This document shows positions 23,239 to 35,600 of a stretch of DNA of 64,000 nt, one piece after another. Position 1 is the stretch's first letter, and the number at the start of each line of letters is the position of its first letter. The translations under genes and the position numbers were made by a program. A model generated the notes under the pieces. It did not search any database, had not been told where the DNA came from, and was given only the letters and a program-made list of their open reading frames with translations. This stretch comes from Brachypterus glaber. Taxonomy: Eukaryota; Arthropoda; Insecta; Coleoptera; Kateretidae. Where the stretch lies: NCBI GenBank assembly GCA_958510825.1, contig OY294050.1, forward strand, positions 8,595,340-8,659,339, given 5' to 3'.

Positions 23239-26200
23239 TTACCTATTTTGCTCGATATCCATTTCTCTTCTATGTTTTACCCACTCATCTTCGTTATTGT
23301 TATTTACAATTTTGTTGGGTGTAGTTTTACTTTTTGTTCTAAGAAGAAGCCTGGGTTTAAAGGGAGTTTGTTTTTCGGAATCGTTTTCGTTGATATCCAG
23401 AGTGCTCAGGCGCATGGCCTTGTACGATTCTTGCGTTTGAGAACTTTGAGAGTTAAACCGTTTCCGGGTTCGAATGCCGGCTAGGTTTAGCAAAGTTTCG
23501 GCACCTTCTTTGATTTTTCTCTCTTCGTCGTCCTCGAAATCGATTTTTCGACAGGTTTTACTTTTTAGCACTCTGAAAAAAATGTTTTTCATTACTAAAA
23601 AAAAAATAAAATGACGGCAAGGTTGAAAGGTTTTGTTCAAATAAGGTCAACTCATAAAAATAGAGCTTATGTATTACACAGGTCAAGAGCTGAAAAAGTG
23701 CCTGGGTTCAGTCAACGGATTCATAATCTACGTAATGCCTAGTTATAGTTGGACGCACGGATCTGTGGCTACGGGAAATATGTTTGGAATGTGTGTGCAA
23801 GTGGGAGGCCCGTTGTAGGAACGCGGGCCTTATAGCGCAATTGAAGGAGAGAAGAGAGCGCGAATTATTCCTCCCCCTTTCCTCGGAGACTTAACTAACT
23901 AGGCATTAGGTAAAGTCAGAATCCGTTAACAGAACCCAGACACCTTGAAATGTGTTTTATTTTGTAGAGCTGTGTTATTTAACAGTTTAATATGGAACCA
24001 ATTTTCTGACATCCCTGTTAAAAAAAACAAGTAGAGACCAGTAGAAAACGAATCGGAATCTACTGGAACCTACTGGTCTCTACTTGTTTTTTTAACAGGG
24101 ATGTCAGAACATAACCTAAAAAATAAAGAATAACGGACAGTTAATTAAAACGAACTAATAACTCTTCTCTCTAGAATAGGCATTTCATTTGTAAAAACTG
24201 ACAAAAACGTAGCCAACATATACATTTGTCTGTCTTACTCGCACAGCTTTGTTCTAACAGAGACAACAATAACAGTTACTGGTAATTGTTATTGTTCAGG
24301 CCTGAATATACCTACTATTTGTTTACAAACAAACCGAGATGTTGGCGATACTTTATATTAACGGTATGCGTATTCTAGAGAGAAGAGTTGTTAGTTCGTT
24401 GGTTAATTACCTATTTTCCTCTGTAGACCCGTCTTGGGAAACTTCAGCAGTGCTATAGGTATGATCCTGACTGGGGGAAGTAGTAATGATTTGCCATTTT
24501 GAGCCAGCTACACCAGGACCATTTTTCAAGCTGAGCATCGCTGCAGCTGCGTCAGCTTCGTCCAACGAATCGGAAGCTTCCACTTTAATCGAGGAGGCCA
24601 GTTTTTTGGATAAATAAGGAAACAATTCTGGATTTGGAAGACGTTTGTTTGGGCTGGAAGTATCAGTATCGGTTTGCATCTCGCTCTTTATTTTCGCTAG
24701 AAAATTTGACGTGTCCAGGGTCGAACACGGGTGAAAGGGGGATCGGGTTAAGGCCTGGATGAGGTTTGGTTTGTATTGTTGGTCGACTGTCCATAAGGAA
24801 CCTTTGCCGAAATTCTGGAAAAAAATGTTACATTGCAACAATATTTTTCTTTGTTTGCAAATAGCAAATATAAGAGGGTTCGGGTTGGAAAGTTCTTTTA
24901 CTCTTTCTACCCCTTTGCTAACTTCATGGCTAGTTTCACTAAATAATCTTTGATGACAAGTAACATATCATGAATAAAAATTAAGTTTTAGTGATTTGCC
25001 AACGCATAATAAGCTAAAACAGTATAAAATGAAGAACTATTAGGTCGACTGTGGTCATTTCTGATGAAAAAAGTCCATTATCTTCCGAAACCGAGCACCT
25101 CAGATTCTACTGTTAATGGCTTTATAATGTGTAGACCTCCTACTAGCAAGATTGACTCTTGGTCTGCGTTGGCAAGTCACTGAAACTTAATTTGTATTCA
25201 AGATTAGCGTGCTAATCGTTTAATCCGAAAGCCAATTTGCTCTTTGGCTTTGTCAGGAAGCTTAGCCTTGCTTTATTCTAAAAAAATTAAAAAGACCTGG
25301 ATATGAATTCTTTAGTTTAACCATCATGTACTTTTGAATACATTTTATTTAAGTAGTTGCAGATATTCGAAGCTCACAACAACTGATCATGCGCATTAGT
25401 GTGAGCCTCTGCAAATCCTATAATTTTTCATATTTAGCACATTAAGCGCCATGAGAATTCCTGAGGAGCCCACTTAATTTGCCAAAATTCCTCTAGGCAT
25501 CCTGTAGGATGTTCAATGAGCAACCCAAGGGATGCTCAATGAGCAACCCAAGGGATGCTCAGAGCAATTTGCATGTTCATGGCCTTTAACATGTTAAATA
25601 TTTGACTGAACTCAAGAATTTATATCCTGTATACTATATCAAACATTTACCATACTTACTGGAGCTTTCTCCACTTTCTGGAAGCATTTATTCAAAGACA
25701 AATTATGCCTCACACTATTCTTCCATCCAGTCGGAGCGTGCTTAAAATAAGGAAAATGATCCAAAATCCACGCATAAATTTCTTTAACAGGCAACGCCTT
25801 TCGAGCCGAATCCTCAATCGCCATGAATATCAAACAGGAAAAGGAGTATGGAGGTTTATTATTTGTATGTACCTGAGGATCATAAGGTATATTGTGAGGA
25901 TGTCTGTTCCTTTGACTGGGAGAAGGATTCGTATTTACTACGTTAATGTTATTCATAGTCATAATTCGATTGTTCATGGTAACAATATCGGTGAAATTTA
26001 AAGGGGGGGTGGATAACTGACTTGAAATTGAGCTATTCGTCGTGTCCAAAGTGTGGCTATCTTCTGTATATTCAACGGGAGCTGGGGAACTCCGCTGGAT
26101 TATTATTGTGGGCTTCAATGGACTTACGCTGTTTGATGGAGACTGATCAATGTTCATTCCTAAAAAGGATTATTTATTTAAAACAATCTGACATTTAGTC

Positions 26201-27713
26201 AAACAAAAATTTGTTTACAAACTTGGACAACGTTACCTAAAAAGAAACAATCTAGTATTCTATTTTTTTTTAATAAAAGGGAAATATTTAAACTCCGCGC
26301 ATTATCTATCTGAGTTGATGGTCATTTGTTTCTTGTTATTTGGCTGGCAGAATATATTTAGTTCCTTATGTAAGGTTTTCATCTTGTTTAAAATTTATTG
26401 TCAATCAAGACATTATTTTGACATTTATAAAAAAAACCAAATAATTTGCTTTAGCAAGAAGAAAAGTGCATAAAAAGAAAACTAAAGCATCAATCTATAA
26501 ACATTTTGTTTAAATGAAGTAATATAATGCAGTGCTCTATAAATTTTTGAAGTAAACACTATAACAGAGAATTTTTTGGTTAAAATAATACTGGTCCGTA
26601 ATTTTATTCAGGTAATGTTAAATTTAAGTTTATAATAGCACTTTATGAATAAAAACTTACTTTTATTATAATTTTGAACAAAATTTTACTTTTTAAACAG
26701 ATTTTGTTATTATTTGTAAGACGTAAAATGACAGTCAATTTAACCTAAATGTTAAAAATTATCAAAAGCACAATGGGCTACAAAAATATTACTAAAAGTC
26801 ATTTTTAAACCACTAATCATAGCTTCCTTGATCCAATTTGTTACTCAGATAGATAATGCGCCGAGTATACATTCTATTGCTAGGAAATAAAGAAAAAAGT
26901 TCAAGAATAGCTTGTTTATGTTTAAATATAAAATTAATATACACAAATAAAAATAATATCTTTATCCAAAAATTTATTTATTTGGACATATTAATAGTCC
27001 GGGAGCCCACGCCCAATAGATTTTTTTTATTACCTCACCGTTGAGACTTTGTATATGTGTTCTTTATATCCAGTCAAACAACTTCTTACATAAGAAAATT
27101 TTCGGTAGCGGGGCTTTTTGTTTTTGGAACCAACCGTTAACATTAGGGGGTCCCACAAGGGTATTACCAGAAAATTTTTTTTACACACAAACTGTCAATA
27201 ATAAATCTTATGTGCTTATGTATAGCAAGTGAATGTGTGGATAAGTCTTTATGTCTTATGCCGTATGCAAATTATGTCATTTTGTTATTATGCGTTACGT
27301 TTCGTTATGCAAGCCTGTGGATAGGCCTTTACTCGCCAACATAATTTTCGACAAATTGCCGAAAAATTATTATATATTTTAAAAGTCAATATGTTAAATA
27401 GTTTGATTTTTTTTAAACAAAAAATCAGAACAACCCCTTAAATGATATTCAGTTGGATTAAGATATTATTTTTTTCTGTGTAGACACAACTATTAACCTT
27501 TCAATAAATCTCTGTCATGCAACCAGGATAGACTTGTTAAATCGTCATCTGGGTTCTTGCTTTGGCTTTGTGCAACCGCTAGCAACAGAGACATTGGGGA
27601 TCTGGCGTCTTGAACGGGGGTGCCTGCAATTGGACTACCTGGTACCGACATTTTTGGAGTTCCCGCAGTTTCGTATTGTGGAGAAATGGCTCTTTCTGGA
27701 GACATATTTTTAT
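23239..27713 (-). CDS. CHES-1-like: Forkhead transcription factor FoxN2/3 (CHES-1-like)
   Basis: Nuclear winged-helix DNA-binding protein of the FOXN2/FOXN3 group (transcriptional repressors linked to checkpoint control in relatives). Minus-strand exons 27498-27713, 25660-26159, 24411-24814 and 23239-23572 join in frame. With ATG at 27703-27705 the product is 481 residues, close to human FOXN3 (about 490). Features in order: [15 protein letters not shown] (residues about 56-70), a conserved N-terminal FOXN motif; forkhead domain from about 171 ([20 protein letters not shown], then [19 protein letters not shown]) crossing the intron into FGKGSLW; a Ser/Pro region; and a C-terminal [20 protein letters not shown] block matching the FOXN3 LLHLAGIR region. 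Upstream noncoding exons cannot be excluded. The end at 23239-23241 assumes read-through to TAA; a donor-like AG/GTAATT overlaps it. Confidence 0.9.
23676..23976. mobile_element. MITE in FoxN intron (family of 56615-57340)
   Basis: Inverted ends: ACACAGGTCAAGAGCTG onward with CTGGGTTCAGTCAACGGATT on the left, and GAATCCGTTAACAGAACCCA to TAGAGCTGTGTTAT on the right. The same right end recurs at about 57243-57335 in a bonus intron. Confidence 0.6.
24006..24107. mobile_element. 102-bp near-perfect foldback
   Basis: Arms CTGACATCCCTGTTAAAAAA through AGAGACCAGTAG are mirrored with a one-base length difference (38-39 bp arms). Sits in the FoxN intron 24815-25659 side of exon 24411. Confidence 0.75.
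24151..24400. mobile_element. TIR element, copy 1 (TTCTCTCTAGAAT ends)
   Basis: Inverted ends CGAACTAATAACTCTTCTCT and AGAGAAGAGTTGTTAGTTCG, with TCTAGAAT. The interior is nearly identical to 38090-38310 apart from one extra segment of about 35-40 bp here. Located just beyond the donor of the FoxN exon at 24411. Confidence 0.75.
24815..25659 (-). other. FoxN intron inside the forkhead coding region
   Basis: No coding or clear element seen, apart from a short tandem repeat near 25510-25560 (GAGCAACCCAAGGGATGCTC twice). Confidence 0.4.
26160..27497 (-). other. FoxN intron 1
   Basis: AT-rich. Near 27330-27445 lies a segment with ACAAATTGCCGAAAA and AAATCAGAACAACCCCTTAA that recurs at about 59610-60020 in a bonus intron, so an element family is present. 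No exon seen. Confidence 0.4.
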
Positions 27714-29015
27714 CTGGAAAGAAAAAAATACATACTATGAACCAACATATAATACTATAAACTACGGCTCTGCAGAAGAGTAGATAAAAAAACAAGCCCT
27801 GAATATATTTAATGCTACGCATTCCATTAAATAAACGATTATTATTATTATTATTATTATATACTATTCACAGTAAATGGTATATCGCATTTTCCTAAAT
27901 ACTTAAAAAAATAATTTTCAAAATTTTTTTTTAAAAAATACGATTTTTTAAAAAAGTCCAAACGAAAAACAAAAAATTATTAAAAAAAAAAATTAAAAAA
28001 AAAAAAGTTTCAATTTTTTTTTAATGTGGTTGTCTGTTTGGCATTAAAAAAAAATAGGTTAGGTTAGTTTAACCATGTCAAAAATCATATATTATCTTTT
28101 TCTGAATAAAATCAATGTTTGACAACTTCCAATATTGACACTTTAACCTAAATTTAAACAAGTAAACAAATATTTGTCAAATGAAAAAAAAAACAATTTA
28201 CAATGTTACATTTTTTTCATAACCCTACTTTTCCATTTTTTTAAACCAACTTTAGTTTTAAGATTAATAACACGTTTTAAATTTTTATCAGTATTTATAA
28301 ATATGCAATTTTTGATTTATTTTTGAGTCTGGCTGGTATCTATCTGCAATTATCTATATGTATCCTTATCTTTATTTAAGAATTAACATAACGCATTTAT
28401 ATCTACCGAATTTAATTTTTAAAGAAGTAATATAATTATTTTTTTATATTTAAACGTAGAGTATGTATACAACGTTGCCAATTTATATAATATGGGGAGA
28501 TCTCCTTTACACATACAGTATATTTTATATGTATTCTTTAGTTCTATTTAATGTTATTTGAATTATTACCCGGAATCGAAAAAATAAATTGAAATCGTTT
28601 CAATATCACTTCTTTTTCTTTTTTTTATGTTTTAATTTGATAACACAGGCCCACAAAAAAAACAAAAGTGGTCTGCGACATGAATAGGACCAAACGGAAT
28701 CTGTTTAATCCCTATACGTCTGAAATATTAAATTATTAAATGTAAATTTTAAAATCTTGTGATTGCTAAAGTCAAATAAAAATGGCTCTTGCTTATGATT
28801 ATCACAGAATCTGTGGCACAGATATATCTGTGCTTTTGCTATAGCACAGATATATCTGTGCTTTTGCTATGGCAAAAGCGGAATAAATCAAAGTCATGTC
28901 TAAAAACTTTTTGATTACTATAGTCTAAATTCTGCAGAAAAACCTCATTCAACATTAGGTCTGTTCGTTGGTGTTGCACTTTCTTGCACTTTACAGCCGA
29001 AAAAAAATCTTAATC
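27714..29015. other. Intergenic region, FoxN 5' side
   Basis: Contains an (ATT)n tract at 27839-27862, A/T homopolymers near 27930-28020 and a tandem palindromic repeat near 28811-28870. No exon recognised. Confidence 0.4.
28811..28870. repeat. Tandem copies of a palindromic 28-30-mer
   Basis: GCACAGATATATCTGTGC is itself a perfect palindrome and is repeated with its CTTTTGCTAT tail, so two adjacent hairpins can form. Confidence 0.75.
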
Positions 29016-29357
29016 CAATACATACAGATAATAAGACAATTACCAGCTTTATTTTAAATAGATAAACTCAATAATAACCCCCGAGTGGCTTTTACTTTAT
29101 TGAGTGGATAATTATTTATTTTACCCACTCAACTGTCACTTGTCAAATTATTTTCTTGTAAATGTCATTAAAATTTTTAATAAAAATATGAATTCCTAAG
29201 CTATTTATTGGATAAAACCTTGTATGGCACTCATGGGTAAACCGATATTGCCCTATCGAAAATTAACCTGCTTGGTTGACGCCTCGCAGGTTAATTTTCT
29301 TATGGGCAATACCTTACTTTACCCACTAGTACCATAAATAACTATTGTCATGTTTAA
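29016..29357 (+). repeat. Hairpin-bearing repeat family, copy 2
   Basis: Starts near ATCCAATACATACAGATAAT, continues through TTTACCCACTCAACTGTC and ends with a palindrome of about 95 bp (GGGTAAACCGATATTGCCC to TTACTTTACCCACTAGT). Matches 11530-11880 in reverse and 30779-31075 directly. Confidence 0.7.
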
Positions 29358-29924
29358 AAATTAGGGCACAAATACAGTACTTATTTGGTTGGACGAAAAG
29401 TGTGCGTCAGTGCAAGAAAGTGCAACACCAACGAACAGACCTAGTGAATATTAATCTGATAATCATGACAAATCTAATTATGAATCATGACTCATGACTA
29501 CACATTAAAAGTGATAACAACCTGTTAGTTACCAACCACTTTGCATAGTGATTTTGATTAAAAATAAATAAATAAGACAGTAGTGACATCAAAATTTAAT
29601 ATATTATAATTTCATATTAAATTTGTAAACAAAAAACCTTAGAATAATTATTGCAAGATTATCCCTGTACAAGCTCTTCGTAATCTTTACGTAATCTTTT
29701 GTCTTTTGTATTATTTAATCTCTCGTAATCCTTGGCTTGCGTAATCTTCATTACACGAAATTTTAGGGAGCGTAACCGCTCGAGATTATTACCGATTGCT
29801 CTTGGTATATTATTATTTTATAATATTTTAAATAAATATTCATATTTTTTAATTAATTAGTTAAATAAACAGCTGTTTTTGATGATCTAATAAATATTTA
29901 AGCGTATTATAGAGAGCGGTCCAA

Positions 29925-30740
29925 AAGTCACCCCCCCTTTTAACTTTTGAACGAGATGAGTTATCTACTTTAAGTTTAGAACTCTTAAATAAGATGTAGC
30001 TGAAGTTTGCAACGTTTTTTTGCATCGAAAATTCAAAGTATATTAAACCACTTATTCCATAACACGTTTTTAGTGGACTAGTACTTTAGAAAACTCGCCG
30101 CAAGCGGCTTGTTTTCTAAACTTGTACTCGTGCGCTAAAAACGTATGTTATAAAACTAGTACTTTAATATACTATTTGAATTTTTGTTGCAAAAAAACGT
30201 TGCAAACTTCAGCTTCATTAAATAAGACAACTTAAACTATCTTTTAGCATATATTTTATACTTTCAGCTCTTAAAATGTGGACAGGGGGGCGCGGGGGAC
30301 ATTTTTTTAAATAGAAAGGGGGGTCGTGTGATATATCATTTTAAAGCTTATAAAATTATCTATTTAAATATACATTTTTTTTGGGTTTAAAATAGGATCG
30401 AAAATGGGTATTTTTGTCAAAATTTCTCTAAAAAAATCAATAAAATTTTTAAAAATGACTAATTTCATGATGACAAAACGCAAATTATAATTTTAAACTA
30501 ATTTTAATTGGGATCAATAAAAATTTACAAAAAAAAAAAATAAAAAATCGCATTTTTTAGCACAAAAAAAGTCCAATAGATAATTGTATTTGCTTTAAAA
30601 TGATTACATTACATTACATGACCCCCCTTTCCATTTAAAAAATGGCCCCCTTGCCCCCTGCCCACATTTTAAGAGCTGAAAGTATCAAATATTTTCTTAA
30701 AGATAGTTTATAATAGATAATCTGGATGAAATCCAAGGTA
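29925..30740. mobile_element. Foldback element related to 33745-34398 and 40308-41004
   Basis: Starts GGTCCAAAAGTCACCCCCCC. The inner arms carry CTGAAAGTATCAAAT and its mirror, with AATGGGTATTTTTGTCAAAA-type and GGGGTCGTGTGAT words shared with the other copies. A separate foldback is nested at about 30029-30186. Confidence 0.55.
30029..30186. mobile_element. Nested foldback
   Basis: ATTCAAAGTATATTAAACCA and GCGCTAAAAACGTATGTTAT with TACTTTAATATACTATTTGA form mirrored arms around TAGAAAACTCGCCGCAAGCG. Similar words occur near 42395-42440. Confidence 0.55.
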
Positions 30741-30778
30741 ATATATTATAATCTTTTAAGAAAATAAATAAATGTTTT

Positions 30779-31075
30779 TATCCAATACAGATAATGAGAC
30801 AATTACCAGCTTTATTTTAAATAGATAAACTCAATAATAACTCCTGTGTGGCTTTTACTTTATTGAGTGGATTATTATTTATTTTACCCACTCAACTGTC
30901 ACTTGTCAAATAATTTTCTTGTAAATATGTAAAAATATGAATTTCTAAGCTATTTATTGGATAAAACCTTGTATGGCACTCATGGGTAAACCGATATTGC
31001 CCTCTCAAAAATGAACCTGCTTGGCTGACGCCTCGCAGGTTAATTTTCTCATGGACAATATCTTACTTATTTTAT
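30779..31075 (+). repeat. Hairpin-bearing repeat family, copy 3
   Basis: Same start and palindrome as 29016-29357 but truncated after ACAATATCTTACTT. Lies 1.7 kb from that copy in the same orientation. Confidence 0.65.
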
Positions 31076-32637
31076 TAAAATTTTTTTTATCTAGGTTACC
31101 TAAATTAGTAAGTTAAAACTATAAGCAATACCTAAGTACCTATATTTAATAAATTTTCTTCATACACTTTGATAGTTTAAATTAAAAATAGTTAACTATT
31201 TTATAAGATATCATTTGTTTTCTATATTGGTGCTCTTGATTAAAATTATTAAAACTAAATAAAAATTATTAAATGAGAATGTATCCAAGGAGATAGCTAT
31301 GTAAATTTATTGCAATATGTAGAGCTGTTTCTATAGTAACGAAACAGAATTACCTAGCTGTCTTGTTCAATATTTGACACCAAAAAAAGGCAACTGAGTT
31401 TTTAACTCCAGTGTGATCTACTTTAAAATTATTTTTAATTTTAAAACTTATACATAATACATATTATGCATTAATTATGATATATTATGCTTATACAACC
31501 ATTTATATGATCTTGAATTTGACAGATGCACATGTTTGTATAAGTATTTCAAATAAAATCGTCCTTTTATCTTGAAATCTAATATAAACAAGTGAAATAG
31601 ATCTACTATAAAATTATTATCTAATAATATTAATATTAACAGATTGTACACTGGTAATGTTATAAACATTTAAAAATATATCATGATGACATAACTTTAA
31701 ACAAATTTTTATTTTAATGGATTAAGAATGCACACAAGTAGTTCAACTAGAAAAAATATCACAGATAACATTTTGTTTACCAAATTTAGAAATTTGCACA
31801 ATACGTGTAGACGTAATTTAAACATAACCACACAAACTTTTTTTGCATGAAAAACAAAAGAGACAATAAGTAAATATATACGTCATACTGAAAAAGTATC
31901 ATATGTCTGCTAAAAGTCGATAGGCATTTGTTTTACTGCATTTACTAAATGCAATATAGAGCATAATTTAGGTCAAATATCAGCCATTAATAAACATAAA
32001 CGTGAATCTTGAAACCATTATTTCTTGATATTCTCGGGCAGAATTGAATAACAATAAATTATACCATTCAATTTAAGTTTTAAATTGTTTGCTTAATTTG
32101 GATGATATATTTTATTGATTTTAAATAAATACCTTAATTAAAAAAACTTGTATAAACAACACCAAATAACTTAAAATTATTCAAGAGCACACCATTTTCT
32201 GCCACCCAAACACATGATAGCACGAATTTGTTTGATGCCATGTTTAAAAAAAGATTATTTCAAAATTTCCCGCCTTGACATATTTTAAACTTGAAATTAC
32301 ATATTTTTAAAGCATATTCTTTAAAGTTTATACATTATTTTAATAAACAAACATGTTAACGCCAGTTTTAATTAAAAAAGTTTTGTAAAAATTGAATAAT
32401 CTGTGCAAAAACCGTAAAAAACTCAAGTTGGAACAAATTCACTAAACGCAACACGTAAAACCAATTACTGTATAACATGTTGCATGTTTATATATCGTAG
32501 GCAACCCATTAAATAATTTAATGTATAATTGGTTGCCAATATATTTTCTTATGCAATACATTATACAGCATAGTGTATAAGGAGTTGCATTTGTTTAAAA
32601 ATCGGCGTAAATGAAAAACATAACCTAAAATATAAAC
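31076..32637. other. Intergenic sequence upstream of RPC3
   Basis: AT-rich. A small palindromic patch at about 32502-32540 (GGCAACC to GGTTGCC) lies about 100 bp upstream of the RPC3 start. No clear TATA box or exon. Confidence 0.4.
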
Positions 32638-35600
32638 ATGTCTGGACAGTTAGGAAAAGTGGTTTCCCTAATTTTACTTGAGAGATTTGGGCCTGTAATT
32701 GAAAAAGTCGGTACACATTTATTTAAATATGGAACCAGTCCTTTATTATACATTAAAAAGTATACTGAATTGCCATTATCCAAGGTAAATCAATTTTCTA
32801 CTTTTTATTCATATTTACCAATATTAAGTTTGTTTTTAGATTAAAGAGGCTCTATGTATTTTAATAAAGTATAGATTAGTAAAATTTGAACCCAATCAAA
32901 ACGAAAATGTGGCCAATTATACATTATGTTCTGATAAAATAATTTTAATGTTACGATATCCAAAATATAATATATTGATAAAAAAAAAGTTTGGAGATGA
33001 AGCTGAAATGATTATAGAGCAAATTCTACAACGTGGCTATTGGACAGCTTCGGAATTAATATTAAAAGTTGTTGATCTGTTTAAAAAATCAAATATTGAG
33101 AAGTCTTTCAGTCAAATGAAGGAAAAATTTACTAGTTTAGTCGTGGCTAAGTATATTGCAAGAATGCCTGCACCTATGGACGATAAGCCTGTGCCTGTTT
33201 TTGAAACATCTGAAAGATTAATGTATGTACCTCCTGAGATTGATATAAAATTACTTGTTGCAGCTCAAAAGGTAATTTATATTTTCGAAAGTTCTCTAAA
33301 AAATTCTCAACATTAAGGAGAAAACATTGTTGTTTAATGGGGACCCTAGGGTAAAAATACGTGAAATTTTCTTTTGATCTATTTTTTTTTTACATATTTT
33401 ACTTCCCTAAGTCTTATTAGTAAAAAAATTAAACAAATTTTACGATTCTCGACGTTTTATATGCAAAGATGTTTTTTGTGAAAAAAAAATTGAGGGCTGT
33501 CTTTCCAGGAAAATTTGTAACCTTGATAACTCAAGAATGCTTTAAACTGAAGACTTCATATTTAGGACACACAGTTCTTTATCAAAAATTATCAGCTAAG
33601 ATCATTTTTGGAAAAAATTGTAGTAAGGTGTTTTGGTTAGTTTTTAAAAGAAAATCATGTTAATAAAAGAAATAAAAAAAAAACTTTTTCTATAAAGTTT
33701 TATTAGTAGAAAGTATTATTTTGTTAACACCGGTATTTGTTATACAGAGCGTGTCAAAAGTCCGCCCCCCCCCTTAACTTTTGAAAAGCTTAAGATATCA
33801 ACTTAAAATTTAAAACACTTAAATAACATAACCCAAATAATTTTTAAGTATTTATTTGATGTGCTTAGGGGGCACAATGTAGACAGAGGGACAAGGGGGA
33901 CATTTTTTTAAATGGGTAGGCGGTTGTGTGAAGCTTGAAAAATTCTTTATTTGTCTATATAGTTTTTAATTTTTTAAACCTTTTTTTAGGGTTTTCATTT
34001 TTCAATTTTTTTTTTTACTAAAAAATGCGATTTTTTAAGATATTTTTTGTAAAATTTTATTTATATCATTCAAAATTAGTTTAAAAGTATAACTAATGTA
34101 TTTGTATCATGAAATAAGCCATTTTTTTGGGGTTTAAAATGACCCCAAAAATTGCTCCAAAATATGAAAAAAATATGTAGGGAAATAAAGAATTTTATAA
34201 GCCTTAAAATGATGTATCACATAACCCTCCTTTCTATTAAAAAAAATCCCCCCTTGCCCCCTGTCTCCATCGTGCCTCCTAGGATACCAAATATATACCA
34301 AAAAATTATTTGGGTTATGTTATTTATGTGTTCCAAATTTCAAGTTGATAAACCGTTTAAAAGTTAAAGGGGGGGAGGCTTACTTTTGACACCCTGTGTA
34401 GAATTATCCCTTAAAATTTGCAAAATTATTTCTAAATAAAATAAAAAAATTTTATAATAATAAAAGCTTTTTTCCACCCCGCGTGTGGAATGGATTTTTT
34501 ATTATAGGTATTCACTTTCAGTAAGGGAACGTTCAAGTATTACGTAACGCAAATTTTGATCATTTTCAATAAATTATAATATCAAGTCATGTAAATCATA
34601 CAAAAACTTTTTACTCAGAAAATATTTTCTTGACTGGGAAAGCTGGTTTCCAATACTTTGTATTGTTAATGTTTTTAGGAAAACACTGTACATAATTTCC
34701 CAGACAAAGATATCTACTGGACAGTAAATTTCGACAGATTTCACCAAGACATGCGAGATAAGTTCATAGTAAGCGCCTTTTCCAGAAAATTCGATGACAA
34801 TGCGGGTGAAATCGTCCGGCTTTTTCTGCAACAGATGTACATACGGACGGAGCCTTGGGCAGACGTGTCGAACCCGGTACCACTTCTCGAGATAAAAGAT
34901 ATAATTAGAAAGCAAGGTTCCAATCCGCAACTGGTGGCTTTTTTTGATCAGTATATTAATATTTTAGAGCAGGACGGTAGTCAGATTATACGAAAAGCCG
35001 GCGAGGCGAGTGGTGGTTCCTTTTCGATTTATATGAAGGAGGCGTTCACGTTGTTTGCATGGGAGACCTTGGAACAAATGATTTTGGATAAATTCGATAG
35101 CAAAGCTGCCAGAATATTTAGGTAATAATATCCCTGTAAAAACGTTCTGGTTAATTCCTATTCAGACCTTATAAGATCTCATACGATTATATAAGACCAA
35201 TAAGAACTTAAGAGAATACAAATTAGGATTTAATAAGATTTATTAAGAAAATTTACATAAAAGAAAATTCTTGTAGATTCCTGTAAGATTAAATACGAAA
35301 ATGTACTTAACTTATAATGTAGGTAGGCTTTAATAAGAAAATACTAATTAGAATGTGGATGATTTATTAAGCAAATTGGTATAAATTTAAATAGCAGGTT
35401 TTAAAGAGAAAATTCTAATGAAGTACTAATAAGATTAAACAGGATATTCATATTAACTTAATTTGAGAGGTCTAAGGCAAAAATTTAGAATGTAAAAGAT
35501 TTAATGAGAAAATTGATATTAAATTTAGATACCAGGTTTAAAAAGAAAATTTTAACAGTCCCAATAAGATTTAAACAGCAGATTCATATTGACTTAAATA

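Noticed and set aside
23440..23495. Possible tRNA T-arm (GGGTTCGAATGCCGG)
   Set aside because: It is coding sequence of the last FoxN exon and no cloverleaf can be drawn around it.
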